NCBI RefSeq assembly: GCF_900101825.1
Contig: NZ_FNAG01000001.1
Location: forward strand, 930,001 to 994,000
Direction: 5' to 3'
Length of the DNA stretch: 64,000 nucleotides
Source: Aquimonas voraii
GTDB taxonomy: Bacteria > Pseudomonadota > Gammaproteobacteria > Xanthomonadales > Xanthomonadaceae
Part shown: positions 41,801-49,350 of the stretch, piece by piece
Layout of the letters: each line of letters starts with the position of its first letter
Numbering within the stretch: position 1 is the stretch's first letter
Translations under genes and position numbers: made by a program
The notes under the pieces: generated by a model
Databases searched by the model: none
What the model was told of the DNA's origin: nothing
The model's input: only the letters and a program-made list of their open reading frames with translations

Positions 41801-42453
41801 CCGGCTACACCGTCGACCTGGAAGCGGGCCGCGTGACGTTCACCGACGTCACCGGCATCGCCCAACCGGTCACGGTCGAGCATCGCATCGAAGACATGGC
41901 GCAAGTGTCCGACGTGCAGATCTCCGGGCGCCTGGCCTTCACCCGGCAGATCACCCACGACTACCCCACCGGTTCCAACATCTCTTCGGCGCTGGTCTCC
42001 GGCGACCTGCGCGCCTACGTGTCGCGGCTGTTCGATCAGGCGACCTGGAACGGCGCATTCACTGACGCACTGGTTGGCAATGCGGCCACCGCCACGTTCA
42101 ACGATGTGCTGGCGCCGATCACGGTGACCAACGCCGGCGCCATCACCGAGCGCTGGGCGATCCAGTTCACCAACACCACGGCGTTCCAGGTCATCGGCGA
42201 GCACGTCGGCGTGATCGCCACCGGCACCACCGCCAACGATCTGGCGCCGACCAATCCGGCCACCGGCAAACCCTACTTCACGCTGCGCGCACTCGGCTGG
42301 GGCTCGGGCTGGGCAGCCGGCAACGTGCTGCGCTTCAACACCATCGGCGCGCTGTTCCCGGTCTGGGTCGTGCGCACGATCCAGCAAGGCCCGGAGACCG
42401 TCACCCGCGATGCCTTCACCTTGCTGGTGCGCGGCGACGTGGACCGCCCCTGA
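38848..42453 (+). CDS. Large tail protein with repeated β-modules
   Basis: This 1201-residue protein carries at least six copies of a module whose core reads G-x-(V/I)-(N/H/D)-Y-x-x-G-x-(V/I). The copies lie at about 39861, 40150, 40408, 40744, 41155 and 41401, often preceded by a D-D/D-N-G-A-G turn. This suggests a string of small β-domains, as in a tail spike or a long tail-tip protein. The C-terminal 350 residues have T-V-D-L-E-A-G-R-V-T-F and R-F-N-T-I-G-A-L. I do not recognise a named lambda homologue; it takes the place of gpJ-type proteins. Confidence 0.75.
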   Translation: MPILAGDVKLVASQVMDDVAEGGGAPTSTVIVDGASNSLFNDISEMDRAGGRVNLRKVFASVQTGTTDTYLGGNVIVAEAPSDPRVAVTIFSTEEIFDRRTNARDRIEAYLNKGSLWNGYLLENHITGQRSVQLFQRVGAELPAIGKTLYLVANEGLANEFSQYIRVTRVASETRTFSYGSGSGIVDYEAVVVTCDLSDALRFDFPGSPPDRLFTMAPGKTKTRDTVVADAAKYCGVVKTTQPIAIGDVAASVSSIFTQLVPSAQTETPLLDLTAGGTSEALVESANGTVSYTTSVGFNASTVLSVGNAIQPGTLSISVSGATLTDNGGQLMAGATVIGTVNYARGQIAMATSAPNYGGTKTITFRPAAAPIRVADTAGVRVDIENRAYNYVLTILPSPAPGTLQVSYRAQGKWYDLRDNGAGVLKGSSPEYGVGTVNYGSGTVAVTVGALPDVGSEIVYAWGGKANYFNRSDQTIAPPAVSLQLAQSGITPQSVTITWNDGAPRTATDDGAGRITGAATGTIHYQSGLIQFTPAALPAGGQTYNVAYTWGPPTEEEFHAPMRDGTGRIDVEVEFDGLIPGTVELEWNLLIETFDYISTTPAELQLVRPVDPIKIVRDDRNGNLKDTQGFVYGTVNYATGVVRFLPDTIVRIPVGRYSVTQIGLTRNADGTLVPVYRNVFSHWEYVTAGASMPIDETAWAKVRYRATGTSNSVAETFTASGLALDLTPSFAEPIVPGSVGFTLGGKTYFDRLGSLYYDLNPVNGAATLAGAINYATGAVTLSAWVPGQGTAVQLRSLLTSLDGTPVDEVTFRIPASPVRPSSLQLLATRLTGGTINVSADNHGIIAGAGITGAIDYETGVVRARFGSWVVAAGNEDEIWFDPDGVVVLDGVPKVFKPAPVFADTIKYNAVAYSYLPLDADLIGLDPVRLPQDGRVPIFRMGDFAVIGHTETVGPLTASVGQVIDCNRVRLSRVRVLDGNGVVVTAGYTVDLEAGRVTFTDVTGIAQPVTVEHRIEDMAQVSDVQISGRLAFTRQITHDYPTGSNISSALVSGDLRAYVSRLFDQATWNGAFTDALVGNAATATFNDVLAPITVTNAGAITERWAIQFTNTTAFQVIGEHVGVIATGTTANDLAPTNPATGKPYFTLRALGWGSGWAAGNVLRFNTIGALFPVWVVRTIQQGPETVTRDAFTLLVRGDVDRP

Positions 42454-42482
42454 CGCACCCCTGATTTCGAGGAGTCTGATTC

Positions 42483-43748
42483 GTGAGCAACAAGGTCAAG
42501 TGGATGCACAGCGGCATGACCGGCGCGCCGGTGCTGACCAACAACTGGGGCAGCCTCACCGCGCTGCTCGACGCACTGCTCGTCAACGGATTCCACCTCA
42601 AGGCGGTGTCGTCGTTGACCCGCGACGGCGCCACCGCGACGGCCGTCGTGGGTTCCGCGCACGGCTATCTCGTCGACCAGGTAGTGCGCATCGAAGGCTG
42701 CGAGGAGCCCGAGTACAACGGCGACTTCACCATCACCGCCATCACTCAGGACAGCATCCAGTTCAGCGTTTCGGGCGAACCGGCCACACCGGCGACGACG
42801 GTCCTTGGTATCAGCGCCAAGATCGCGCCGCTCGGTTTCGAGATCGCCTTCACCGGCGAGAACAAGCGCGCGTACCGCACGCCCAATCCACTCTCGAATC
42901 GACCGCTCCTGCGCGTCGACGACAGTCTGCCCGAGGGCTACACGACGACCTGGGCGAAGTTCGGACGCGTCACCCTGGCCGAGAACATGGTCGACATCGA
43001 CACCTTCGTGGGTGCTCGCGCGCCCTTCGATCCGGCAGCGCCCACCCGCAACGAACTGCCTTCAGGCAGCGGCACTTCGATGTACTCGGGCTGGTTCAAG
43101 TGGTACTTCGCCCGCAACAACACGCCCGAGACCTACGGCGACAACGGCGCCGGCGCCCGTAGTTGGGTCCTCGTCGGTGATGACCGCGGATTCTTCCTCG
43201 CCTGCGCCTCTGGCTGGGGTGGCGACCGCCGCGTGCTCTACACCTTCACCGACTTCGATAGCTACAAGCCGGGCGACAACTACGCGTCGTTCCTGACCGC
43301 CTCGGACCGCTACCGCACCGTCAGCGAGTGGCCGAACAGCTACCCGAACCAGGATTCCTACTCGACGCACTCGCTGGATACCACCGGCAAGATCTGCATG
43401 CGCGACTACACCCAGGTCGGCGGCAATGTGCGCCTTGGGCTGTTCTCGTTGAACGACGGCAACAACCAGAACGTCTCCGGGCGCTCGGCCAGCATCCCGT
43501 TCCCGAACGGTCCCGACTACGGACTGATCCTGCATCCGATCTACCTGCGCGAGAGCAGCGGACACCTGCGCGGGATGCTGCCCGGCATGTACTGGATCCA
43601 CCAGAACCAGCCCTACGCGCATCTGACGCTGATCGACCAGGTGCTCGGCTACCCCGAGCGCAAGTTCCTGATCGTCACGCTGGACTACGCGCATGAGGGC
43701 AACACCAGCGGCTTCGCCTTTGACATCACCGGGCCCTGGAGACCCTGA
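42483..43748 (+). CDS. Tail-tip protein
   Basis: This 421-residue protein begins at GTG, M-S-N-K-V-K-W-M-H-S-G-M-T-G-A-P, and has an aromatic, Asn-rich body (S-W-V-L-V-G-D-D-R-G-F-F-L near residue 220-232, Y-S-T-H-S-L-D-T-T-G-K near 295). It is β-rich and probably part of the tail tip or receptor-binding complex. It starts 29 bases after the large tail protein. No enzyme motif is visible. Confidence 0.7.
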   Translation: MSNKVKWMHSGMTGAPVLTNNWGSLTALLDALLVNGFHLKAVSSLTRDGATATAVVGSAHGYLVDQVVRIEGCEEPEYNGDFTITAITQDSIQFSVSGEPATPATTVLGISAKIAPLGFEIAFTGENKRAYRTPNPLSNRPLLRVDDSLPEGYTTTWAKFGRVTLAENMVDIDTFVGARAPFDPAAPTRNELPSGSGTSMYSGWFKWYFARNNTPETYGDNGAGARSWVLVGDDRGFFLACASGWGGDRRVLYTFTDFDSYKPGDNYASFLTASDRYRTVSEWPNSYPNQDSYSTHSLDTTGKICMRDYTQVGGNVRLGLFSLNDGNNQNVSGRSASIPFPNGPDYGLILHPIYLRESSGHLRGMLPGMYWIHQNQPYAHLTLIDQVLGYPERKFLIVTLDYAHEGNTSGFAFDITGPWRP

Positions 43749-43751
43749 GTC

Positions 43752-44723
43752 GTGGCCTATCCCTTGGACGAGGATTTCCTCGCGGGTATTCCTGCCGGAT
43801 TCGCCAGCGCGGGCGGCGCCGGTGGCGTCACGCCCATCTGGAATGAAGCGGCGCAGGCCGTCGATCTGGTGTTCTCGCAGGCGCAGAACTTCTGGCGCAT
43901 CGACGCGGCCGAGATCACGGAGAACTTCTGGTTCGAGATCGAAGCCGAGGTGATGGCGATCACCTACTCATCGGCCTGCTTCGGGTTCTGGCTCTGGACC
44001 GGCTCGGGCGCCTACGAGGGTCACCGGCTGATCGCCTGGCAGCAGCAGTGGCATCACAGCTTCTGGGATGCCGGCGGAAACCAGTACGAGCTGACAGCGC
44101 ACGCCGCTGCACCGTGGGCGGTGACTGGCGCTCGCCGGGCCCTGCGCATCGACGTGAAGCGTGGCACCGATGGCATCTGGCAGTACCGCGTGAGCGACAA
44201 CGATGGCGTCGTGTGGGAGGGCTACAAGCGCCACTACGCGCGCTTCCGGCCCTGCATCTATGGGTACGGCCTGACCTTGCGCGTGCACCGCGTCGCCGGT
44301 GGCGTGCCGAGCGCGCTGCCCGACCCACCGGAAGCGCAGTACCGCGCACTGCCAGCCATCGTGGGACGCACCCAGCCGGTGCCGGATCTGGCCGCCTTGC
44401 TGCGGTACTCGCACCGCGCCTTCCATCGTCTGGCCGGCACGCGCAATCACTACTACGCCGGCGATCACCACATCACAGGCACCGTGAAAGAGAAGAACCT
44501 GCCCGAGGATCGGCCGGTGTCGCGGCGCGTGCTGCTGTTCGATGAGCGCACACATGCGGTGGTGCGCGAGACCTGGAGCGATGCGGTGACCGGCGTCTAC
44601 CGCTTCGAGCGGATCAGCCCGGTGCCGCGCTATCTGGTGATCGCCTACGACCACAAACACAACTTCCGCGCCGTGGTCGCAGACAACCTGCGCGCCGAGC
44701 CAATGAACGGGGTGCCGGTGTGA
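43752..44723 (+). CDS. Tail-tip protein with lectin-like start
   Basis: This 323-residue protein begins at GTG, M-A-Y-P-L-D-E-D-F. It has F-W-F-E-I-E-A-E-V-M-A-I-T, then W-Q-Q-Q-W-H-H-S-F-W-D-A-G-G, a Trp-rich β-sandwich region of the kind seen in carbohydrate-binding modules. The C-terminal region has Y-Y-A-G-D-H-H-I-T-G-T-V and a V-L-L-F-D-E-R-T segment like a carboxypeptidase-regulatory-type β-domain. Host-surface recognition is a fair guess. Confidence 0.65.
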   Translation: MAYPLDEDFLAGIPAGFASAGGAGGVTPIWNEAAQAVDLVFSQAQNFWRIDAAEITENFWFEIEAEVMAITYSSACFGFWLWTGSGAYEGHRLIAWQQQWHHSFWDAGGNQYELTAHAAAPWAVTGARRALRIDVKRGTDGIWQYRVSDNDGVVWEGYKRHYARFRPCIYGYGLTLRVHRVAGGVPSALPDPPEAQYRALPAIVGRTQPVPDLAALLRYSHRAFHRLAGTRNHYYAGDHHITGTVKEKNLPEDRPVSRRVLLFDERTHAVVRETWSDAVTGVYRFERISPVPRYLVIAYDHKHNFRAVVADNLRAEPMNGVPV

Positions 44724-45109
44724 TCCAGATCTCCGACGAACTCAACGCGTACCGGCTGCAGGGCGTCATCACCTTCCTGGCGCTCGGCACCGAGCAGGCG
44801 CGCGCTCACGTCTACGCCGGTCCGCGACCGGGATTTGGCGAAGCGCCACAGGGCCCGCTGCTCGCGTCCATCGTGCTGGCCGAACCGCTCGGAACCGTCG
44901 TCGACGGCGTGCTCGAGGTCGCGCCGACGAACGAAGCCCTGATCCTCACGACCGGCGAGGCAACCTGGGCGCGCATCGTGAACGGCAACGGTGCGCTGGG
45001 CTGGGACTGCGACGCGTCCGATCTCGAAGGCATGGGCGAGTTGCGTCTGCCGACGACCACGCTGTACGCGGGCGGCTACACCCGCATCCTGACGGGACTG
45101 CTGGGGTGA
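44720..45109 (+). CDS. Small tail-associated protein
   Basis: This 129-residue β-rich protein starts at a GTG inside the previous stop. It includes I-T-F-L-A-L-G-T-E-Q-A-R-A-H-V-Y-A-G and L-T-T-G-E-A-T-W-A-R-I-V-N-G-N-G. The tight overlap suggests a partner of the preceding protein. Function is unknown. Confidence 0.65.
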   Translation: MIQISDELNAYRLQGVITFLALGTEQARAHVYAGPRPGFGEAPQGPLLASIVLAEPLGTVVDGVLEVAPTNEALILTTGEATWARIVNGNGALGWDCDASDLEGMGELRLPTTTLYAGGYTRILTGLLG

Positions 45110-45115
45110 TCACCT

Positions 45116-47002
45116 ATGGCGTCCATCGATCTGCGGCTGGCGCACCCGCCTGGCAGCACGCACCTCGTGCTGGGTGGCGATCCGGGCGGATCGCAGCCTC
45201 CGCAGGATGCGCAGCTGGTCGGCGCCTTGCCGGCGCTGCGCTTCGAAGCGCTGGCCATCCCGAATGCATCGGCGACGCTGGTCGCGACGTTTCCGGCGCT
45301 GGAGATGATCGTCGAGGCGCGCTATGCCTCCCGGGCGGCGCGTCCGCTGGTGGGGCGGACGGCATCGTCCTGGCAACGCGGGCGCGGGTTCGAGGAGGGC
45401 GCCGAGCACCGCACCGCCGCCACCGATCAACTGCCGACGACCGCGGGCACGTCCTGGCAGGCTGGTTGGGTGCTGGACGCCAACGTGACGTCGAGGCGCG
45501 CTGCGACCTTGCGGCGCGCGCCAGTCTCAGCGATCACGCGGTTTCAGGGCGCATCGGCACGCTCGCCCGGCGAGCTCCAGGTTCCACATGCTGAGTCGCT
45601 GCGTCTGCGCACGACAGGCCCGGTGCGCTACGAGAACGCGAAGCGCCTCGACGCGCTCGCGCGGCGCCTGCATCACGAGGACGGTCTGCGGGATCGGCAT
45701 CGGCCAACCACCTCGCGCTTTGATGTGGCGCAGAAGCTCCCGAGTCGGCGCTTTTTCGAAGCCATCCAGGTCGCCACGGCGCTTCGTCGCTGGGCGGGTG
45801 CACGCTGGCAGAACGCGATGCGACCGCCGCCCGGGCGCCATCCAGTGCGCCCGGACGATCCCGAGCCGCCGTTCGTTCCTTGCTACACGCCAAATCCGCA
45901 CCTGCGCTTTTCCGCACCGGCAGCTGCGAATGGCCACCTGGTGTTCGTCTGCGAGCGGCGCCCCGATCCCGGCCAAGACGGCCCGGTCGTGGTTCCGATC
46001 CGAAGGGTCTACATCGTGCTGAATCACGTCACGCTCCATCGCTGGCCGGATGGCGCACCGGTCCCTGTGATCTCACTGTCGCTGAGTCTCGACGTCGACT
46101 CCTGGGCCTGGGGATTCGAGGCGACGCTGCCCGCCATTGCCGAAGCGCTGATCGCACCCACCGATGGCGCGCCACCGGTGGAGCTCGTGGCGCACGTCAA
46201 CGGTACTGATTTCCGCGTGCTCGCCGAGAACCTTAGTCGCGAGCGCAGCTTTGGCGATGCGAGCCTGCGCCTATCCGGGCGCGGCCGCACCGCAGCGCTT
46301 TCGGCGCCCTACGCGCCGGTGATGCACTTCGGCAATGCCGACCCGCGCACGGCACGGCAATTGATGGACGACGTTCTGACCGTCAACGGTGTGCCGATTG
46401 GCTGGACCATCGATTGGGCGCTCACCGACTGGAACTTGCCTGCAGGCGTGTTTGCACACCAGGGCACCTGGATCGATGCGCTCGCCGCAATCGCCGCCGC
46501 GCCGGGCGGCTACCTGTTGCCGCATCCGTCCGACGCGATCCTGCGCGTGCGCCACCGCTACCCCGTGGCGCCGTGGGACTGGCATGCGGTGACGCCGGAC
46601 CTGGTGCTGCCGGTCGATGCGGTGTCGCGCGAATCCGTGCGCTGGCTGGATAAGCCGGCGTACAACCGGGTGTTCGTGTCGGGCCAGACTGCCGGGGTGC
46701 TGGGCCAGGTCACGCGCGCCGGCACGGCCGGCAATCGGGTTGCGCCGATGGTCGTCGATGCGTTGATCACCGAAGCCGTCGCAGCACGCCAGCGCGGCAC
46801 TGCGATCCTGGCCGACACCGGGCAGCAGTTCGAGGTGGGCCTGCGCCTGCCTGTGCTACCGGAGACCGGCATCGTCGAGCCCGGGACCTTCGTCGAGTAC
46901 CAGGACGGCAGCGTCGCGCGGCTCGGCATCGTGCGCTCCACGCGCGTGGAAGCCAGCTTCCCGGAGGTCTGGCAAACGCTGGGCGTCGAGTGCCATGCAT
47001 AA
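45116..47002 (+). CDS. Tail hub-like / baseplate protein
   Basis: This 628-residue protein has an N-terminal part rich in Arg and Ala and a C-terminal half with the tail-hub pattern. V-P-I-G-W-T-I-D-W-A-L is near residue 427, G-G-Y-L-L-P-H-P-S-D-A-I-L-R-V-R-H-R near 463, and Y-N-R-V-F-V-S-G-Q near 518. These correspond to the β-rich core of hub proteins such as gp27-like domains. It is the largest of the last tail genes and overlaps the next by eight bases. Confidence 0.7.
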   Translation: MASIDLRLAHPPGSTHLVLGGDPGGSQPPQDAQLVGALPALRFEALAIPNASATLVATFPALEMIVEARYASRAARPLVGRTASSWQRGRGFEEGAEHRTAATDQLPTTAGTSWQAGWVLDANVTSRRAATLRRAPVSAITRFQGASARSPGELQVPHAESLRLRTTGPVRYENAKRLDALARRLHHEDGLRDRHRPTTSRFDVAQKLPSRRFFEAIQVATALRRWAGARWQNAMRPPPGRHPVRPDDPEPPFVPCYTPNPHLRFSAPAAANGHLVFVCERRPDPGQDGPVVVPIRRVYIVLNHVTLHRWPDGAPVPVISLSLSLDVDSWAWGFEATLPAIAEALIAPTDGAPPVELVAHVNGTDFRVLAENLSRERSFGDASLRLSGRGRTAALSAPYAPVMHFGNADPRTARQLMDDVLTVNGVPIGWTIDWALTDWNLPAGVFAHQGTWIDALAAIAAAPGGYLLPHPSDAILRVRHRYPVAPWDWHAVTPDLVLPVDAVSRESVRWLDKPAYNRVFVSGQTAGVLGQVTRAGTAGNRVAPMVVDALITEAVAARQRGTAILADTGQQFEVGLRLPVLPETGIVEPGTFVEYQDGSVARLGIVRSTRVEASFPEVWQTLGVECHA

Positions 47003-47216
47003 CCTCTACCGACAGTTCCGTCAGTTGCTGCCCGAGCCGCCGCTGCAAGCCGGCATCGTGATCGAGGTCGGCGCCAGCCGCGTCGTGATCGCCTTACCAG
47101 GTGGCGGACTCATCCACGCCCGCGGCGAAGCGACGCTGGGCCAGACCGTGTTCGTGCGCGATGGCGTCATCGAAGGCGAGGCGCCGTCCTTGCCGCTGGA
47201 AGTCATCGACATCTAA
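46995..47216 (+). CDS. Small tail-tip OB-fold-like protein
   Basis: This 73-residue protein is β-rich: V-I-E-V-G-A-S-R-V-V-I-A-L-P-G-G, then G-Q-T-V-F-V-R-D-G-V-I-E. The pattern is that of a small OB fold, as found in tail-tip adaptors. It closes the tail operon and is followed by a terminator. Confidence 0.65.
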   Translation: MHNLYRQFRQLLPEPPLQAGIVIEVGASRVVIALPGGGLIHARGEATLGQTVFVRDGVIEGEAPSLPLEVIDI

Positions 47217-47245
47217 CCCACACCCCTTCCGTTGCTTCACCCCTG

Positions 47246-47276
47246 AAACCCGCTCCGGCTGCCGCTGGGCGGGTTT
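47246..47276 (+). terminator. Terminator between tail and lysis genes
   Basis: The stem AAACCCGC / GCGGGTTT, 8 bp, with a 15-base loop lies 29 bases after the last tail gene. The final T run is short (TTT within the stem plus CGTC). It separates tail from lysis genes. Confidence 0.7.
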
Positions 47277-47297
47277 CGTCATTTCTGGAGACCCACG

Positions 47298-47597
47298 ATG
47301 ACCGACGACACCGATGTACTGACCAACGAATCGACGCTGCTCCTGCGACACGAGGATTTCGATGAACTGTTGAACCGCGCTGCCGAGCGCGGCGCCGAGC
47401 GTTGCCTCGCGCACCTGGGGCTGGAGAACGGTCATGCCGCGAAGGACATTCGCGAGCTGCGCGATCTGCTGGAAGCGTGGCGCGATGCCCGTCGCACGGC
47501 GTGGCAAACCCTCATCAAGGTGATCACCACCGGCATCCTGGCCGCGCTGCTGGTGGGAGCCGCCATCAAGCTGAAACTGATGGGTGGCGTGCAATGA
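47298..47597 (+). CDS. Membrane protein at the start of the lysis cassette (DUF6127-like, holin candidate)
   Basis: This 99-residue protein has a charged helical N-terminus and one transmembrane segment near the C-terminus (L-I-K-V-I-T-T-G-I-L-A-A-L-L-V-G-A-A-I, about 72-90). The family often starts phage lysis cassettes and is thought to be a holin or holin partner. It is followed by a second membrane protein overlapping by four bases. Confidence 0.7.
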   Translation: MTDDTDVLTNESTLLLRHEDFDELLNRAAERGAERCLAHLGLENGHAAKDIRELRDLLEAWRDARRTAWQTLIKVITTGILAALLVGAAIKLKLMGGVQ

Positions 47598-47821
47598 CCG
47601 CCAAGCCGAAGATCTGCCTGCTGGATGACTGGCGGCGCGTGCTGCGACGTGCCTGGAGCATCCGTTTCTCGCTGCTGGCCGCAGCCTTCACGGCGGCGGA
47701 AGTGGCCGTGCCGCTGTTCGGCGACACGCTGCCACGCGGCGCGTTCGTGCTGTTGGCCTTTGCCGCCAGCATCGGAGCGACCATTGCGCGCATCGTGGCT
47801 CAGCCGGGGATGGAGCGATGA
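47594..47821 (+). CDS. Holin-like membrane protein
   Basis: This 75-residue protein has two hydrophobic segments (F-S-L-L-A-A-A-F-T-A-A-E-V-A-V at 25-39 and G-A-F-V-L-L-A-F-A-A-S-I-G-A-T at 49-63) with basic ends. This is a two-helix holin layout. It overlaps both neighbours, ATGA on each side, as lysis genes commonly do. It should permeabilise the inner membrane. Confidence 0.8.
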   Translation: MTAKPKICLLDDWRRVLRRAWSIRFSLLAAAFTAAEVAVPLFGDTLPRGAFVLLAFAASIGATIARIVAQPGMER

Positions 47822-48321
47822 CCCGGCCGCCAATGGCGCGCAGGACGGTGGCCGGCATGACGCTGTCCGCCGCCGCCCTGGTTGGCATCCTGCTGCACGA
47901 GGGCTACACCGACCGCGCGGTGATTCCGGTCAAGGGCGATGGGCCGACCATCGGGTTCGGCACCACCACCGGGGTCAAGTTGGGCGACACCACCACTCCG
48001 CCGAAGGCACTGGCTCGGGCGCTCACCGATGTGCAGCAGTTCGAGGGTGCGCTCAAGCAGTGCGTGACCGTACCCCTGGCCCAGCACGAGTACGACGCAC
48101 TGGTGAGCTTCTCCTACAACGTCGGCAGCCGCGCGTTCTGCCAGTCCACGCTGGTCAGGAAACTCAACGCCGAGGACTACGCGGGAGCCTGTGCCGAGTT
48201 GCTGCGCTGGCGCTTCTTCCGGGGAAAGGACTGCGCGCTGCCCGACAACGCCCGGCTGTGCGGCGGGCTGGCCAAGCGGCGTGATGCCGAATATCGGCAG
48301 TGCATCGGGGATGCGTCGTGA
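47818..48321 (+). CDS. Phage lysozyme (GH24 family endolysin)
   Basis: This 167-residue protein has a catalytic Glu28 in L-L-H-E-G-Y, then G-D-G-P-T-I-G-F-G-T-T with Thr44/Thr49, and F-S-Y-N-V-G-S-R-A-F at about 100-109. The N-terminal A-G-M-T-L-S-A-A-A-L-V-G-I-L-L stretch is weakly hydrophobic and Ala/Gly-rich, as in signal-arrest-release endolysins. It should cleave peptidoglycan. It overlaps the Rz gene by four bases. Confidence 0.92.
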   Translation: MTRPPMARRTVAGMTLSAAALVGILLHEGYTDRAVIPVKGDGPTIGFGTTTGVKLGDTTTPPKALARALTDVQQFEGALKQCVTVPLAQHEYDALVSFSYNVGSRAFCQSTLVRKLNAEDYAGACAELLRWRFFRGKDCALPDNARLCGGLAKRRDAEYRQCIGDAS

Positions 48322-48818
48322 GCGTGATTCCATGGCCGTACCGGCTGTTGGCCTTGGCGGCGCTCGGCCTCGCCCTGGTCGGCTTCGGCTGGGTCAAGGG
48401 CGCGAGGCACGTCCAAGCGCAGTGGGATGCCGCCGCCCAGCAACAAACGCTTCAGGCCACCACCATCCGCGAGCGTCAGGCGCAAGCCGCCGTCAAGGTC
48501 GTCACCGAATACGTCGACCGCGTCCGCGTCGTCCGCGAAAAGGGCGACACCATCATCAAGGAGGTCCCCGTCTATGTGCCCGTACAAGCCGATGCTGCTT
48601 GCACTATCAACCGTGGCTTTGTGCGCCTGCACGACGCTGCCGCCGCAGGTGAACTGCCCGAACCCGCCGGAGATGCTGATGCGGCCGCCGCAAACATTGC
48701 GCTCTCTGCCGTCACCGGAACCGTCGCCGCCAACTACCGAACCTGCCACGAGAACGCCGAGCAGCTAATTGCGTTGCAGGCGTGGGCTAGGGAGATGGGG
48801 ATTGCGAGGAAGAACTAG
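48318..48818 (+). CDS. i-spanin (Rz)
   Basis: This 166-residue protein has one N-terminal transmembrane segment (L-A-L-A-A-L-G-L-A-L-V-G-F-G-W-V, about 11-26). A periplasmic coiled coil follows (Q-W-D-A-A-A-Q-Q-Q-T-L-Q-A, R-Q-A-Q-A-A-V-K-V-V-T-E-Y). It starts at GTG in the lysozyme stop. An Rz1 frame is nested inside, which identifies the pair as spanins. Confidence 0.85.
   Translation: MSVIPWPYRLLALAALGLALVGFGWVKGARHVQAQWDAAAQQQTLQATTIRERQAQAAVKVVTEYVDRVRVVREKGDTIIKEVPVYVPVQADAACTINRGFVRLHDAAAAGELPEPAGDADAAAANIALSAVTGTVAANYRTCHENAEQLIALQAWAREMGIARKN
48574..48768 (+). CDS. o-spanin lipoprotein (Rz1), nested in Rz
   Basis: Within the Rz gene, in the +1 frame, M-C-P-Y-K-P-M-L-L-A-L-S-T-V-A-L-C-A-C-T begins at ATG 48574. 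A perfect AAGGAGG lies 9 bases upstream (48558-48564). The lipobox L-C-A-C and a Pro-rich mature part of about 45 residues are typical of Rz1. It links to Rz across the periplasm to fuse membranes. The frame stays open upstream, but only this start has a signal peptide and ribosome site. Confidence 0.9.
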   Translation: MCPYKPMLLALSTVALCACTTLPPQVNCPNPPEMLMRPPQTLRSLPSPEPSPPTTEPATRTPSS

Positions 48819-49013
48819 GGGCGCGGCCGCGAGCGAACTGCGCCGATGGGTCTATGGCGGCGGCAGGGTACTGCCAGGCCTCGTCGCGCGTCGTGCGACT
48901 GAGGCGCGGATGATTTCGCCCTGACCGGAAGGCAGGCTGCCGCTTCGCCGGCATGCACCTCAAGCATAATTGCGGTATCCTATGCACATGGCGCATAAAC
49001 CGGACAGGCGAGC
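48819..49013. promoter_or_regulatory. Control region with operator before the second XRE gene
   Basis: The 195-bp gap after the lysis genes contains the inverted repeat TATGC-N7-GCATA (48981-48997), 16 bases before the start of the XRE gene, with CATAAT (48965-48970) and TATCCT (48976-48981) nearby as possible -10 boxes. This suggests autoregulation. The 48830-48950 part holds no credible gene. Confidence 0.45.
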
Positions 49014-49340
49014 ATGGAGCCGATCACCCGAATACCGGATCTCATCAAGAAGGCCAGAAACGGCCGAAACCAGCAGGAGTTCGCGGCAATTCTGGGAATC
49101 ACTCAGTCAACCCTGAGCCGGTACGAATCCGGGAAGTCAAACCCGAAGGCCGAACTGATCGAGACGTGTATGCGTCTGGTGCATGACGCAACAAACCAGC
49201 AGCACCCGTCCGCAGACCAGTTGGCCGACCGAGTGCGGATCGCTCTGGCCGATCCGCGTATGGGGCAGGCGCGATCCGCGCTCGCGAAGCTCGTCGATGC
49301 CTTCGCTGTCGAACACACACAAAGCACAACGGCGAATTGA
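49014..49340 (+). CDS. XRE-family HTH regulator
   Basis: This 108-residue protein has a Cro/CI-type HTH at residues 7-42: K-K-A-R-N-G-R-N-Q-Q-E-F-A-A-I-L-G, then T-Q-S-T-L-S-R-Y-E-S-G-K-S-N-P. The remainder is helical. It starts 16 bases after a TATGC/GCATA operator. It is followed ten bases later by the DUF5131 gene, so it probably controls that gene and perhaps the convergent TcmP gene. Confidence 0.88.
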   Translation: MEPITRIPDLIKKARNGRNQQEFAAILGITQSTLSRYESGKSNPKAELIETCMRLVHDATNQQHPSADQLADRVRIALADPRMGQARSALAKLVDAFAVEHTQSTTAN

Positions 49341-49350
49341 GGAGAACACC

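Noticed and set aside
48787-48996. Minus-strand 69-codon frame after the lysis genes
   Set aside because: It overlaps Rz and the operator region of the XRE gene, and the translation is Arg/Pro-rich without structure.
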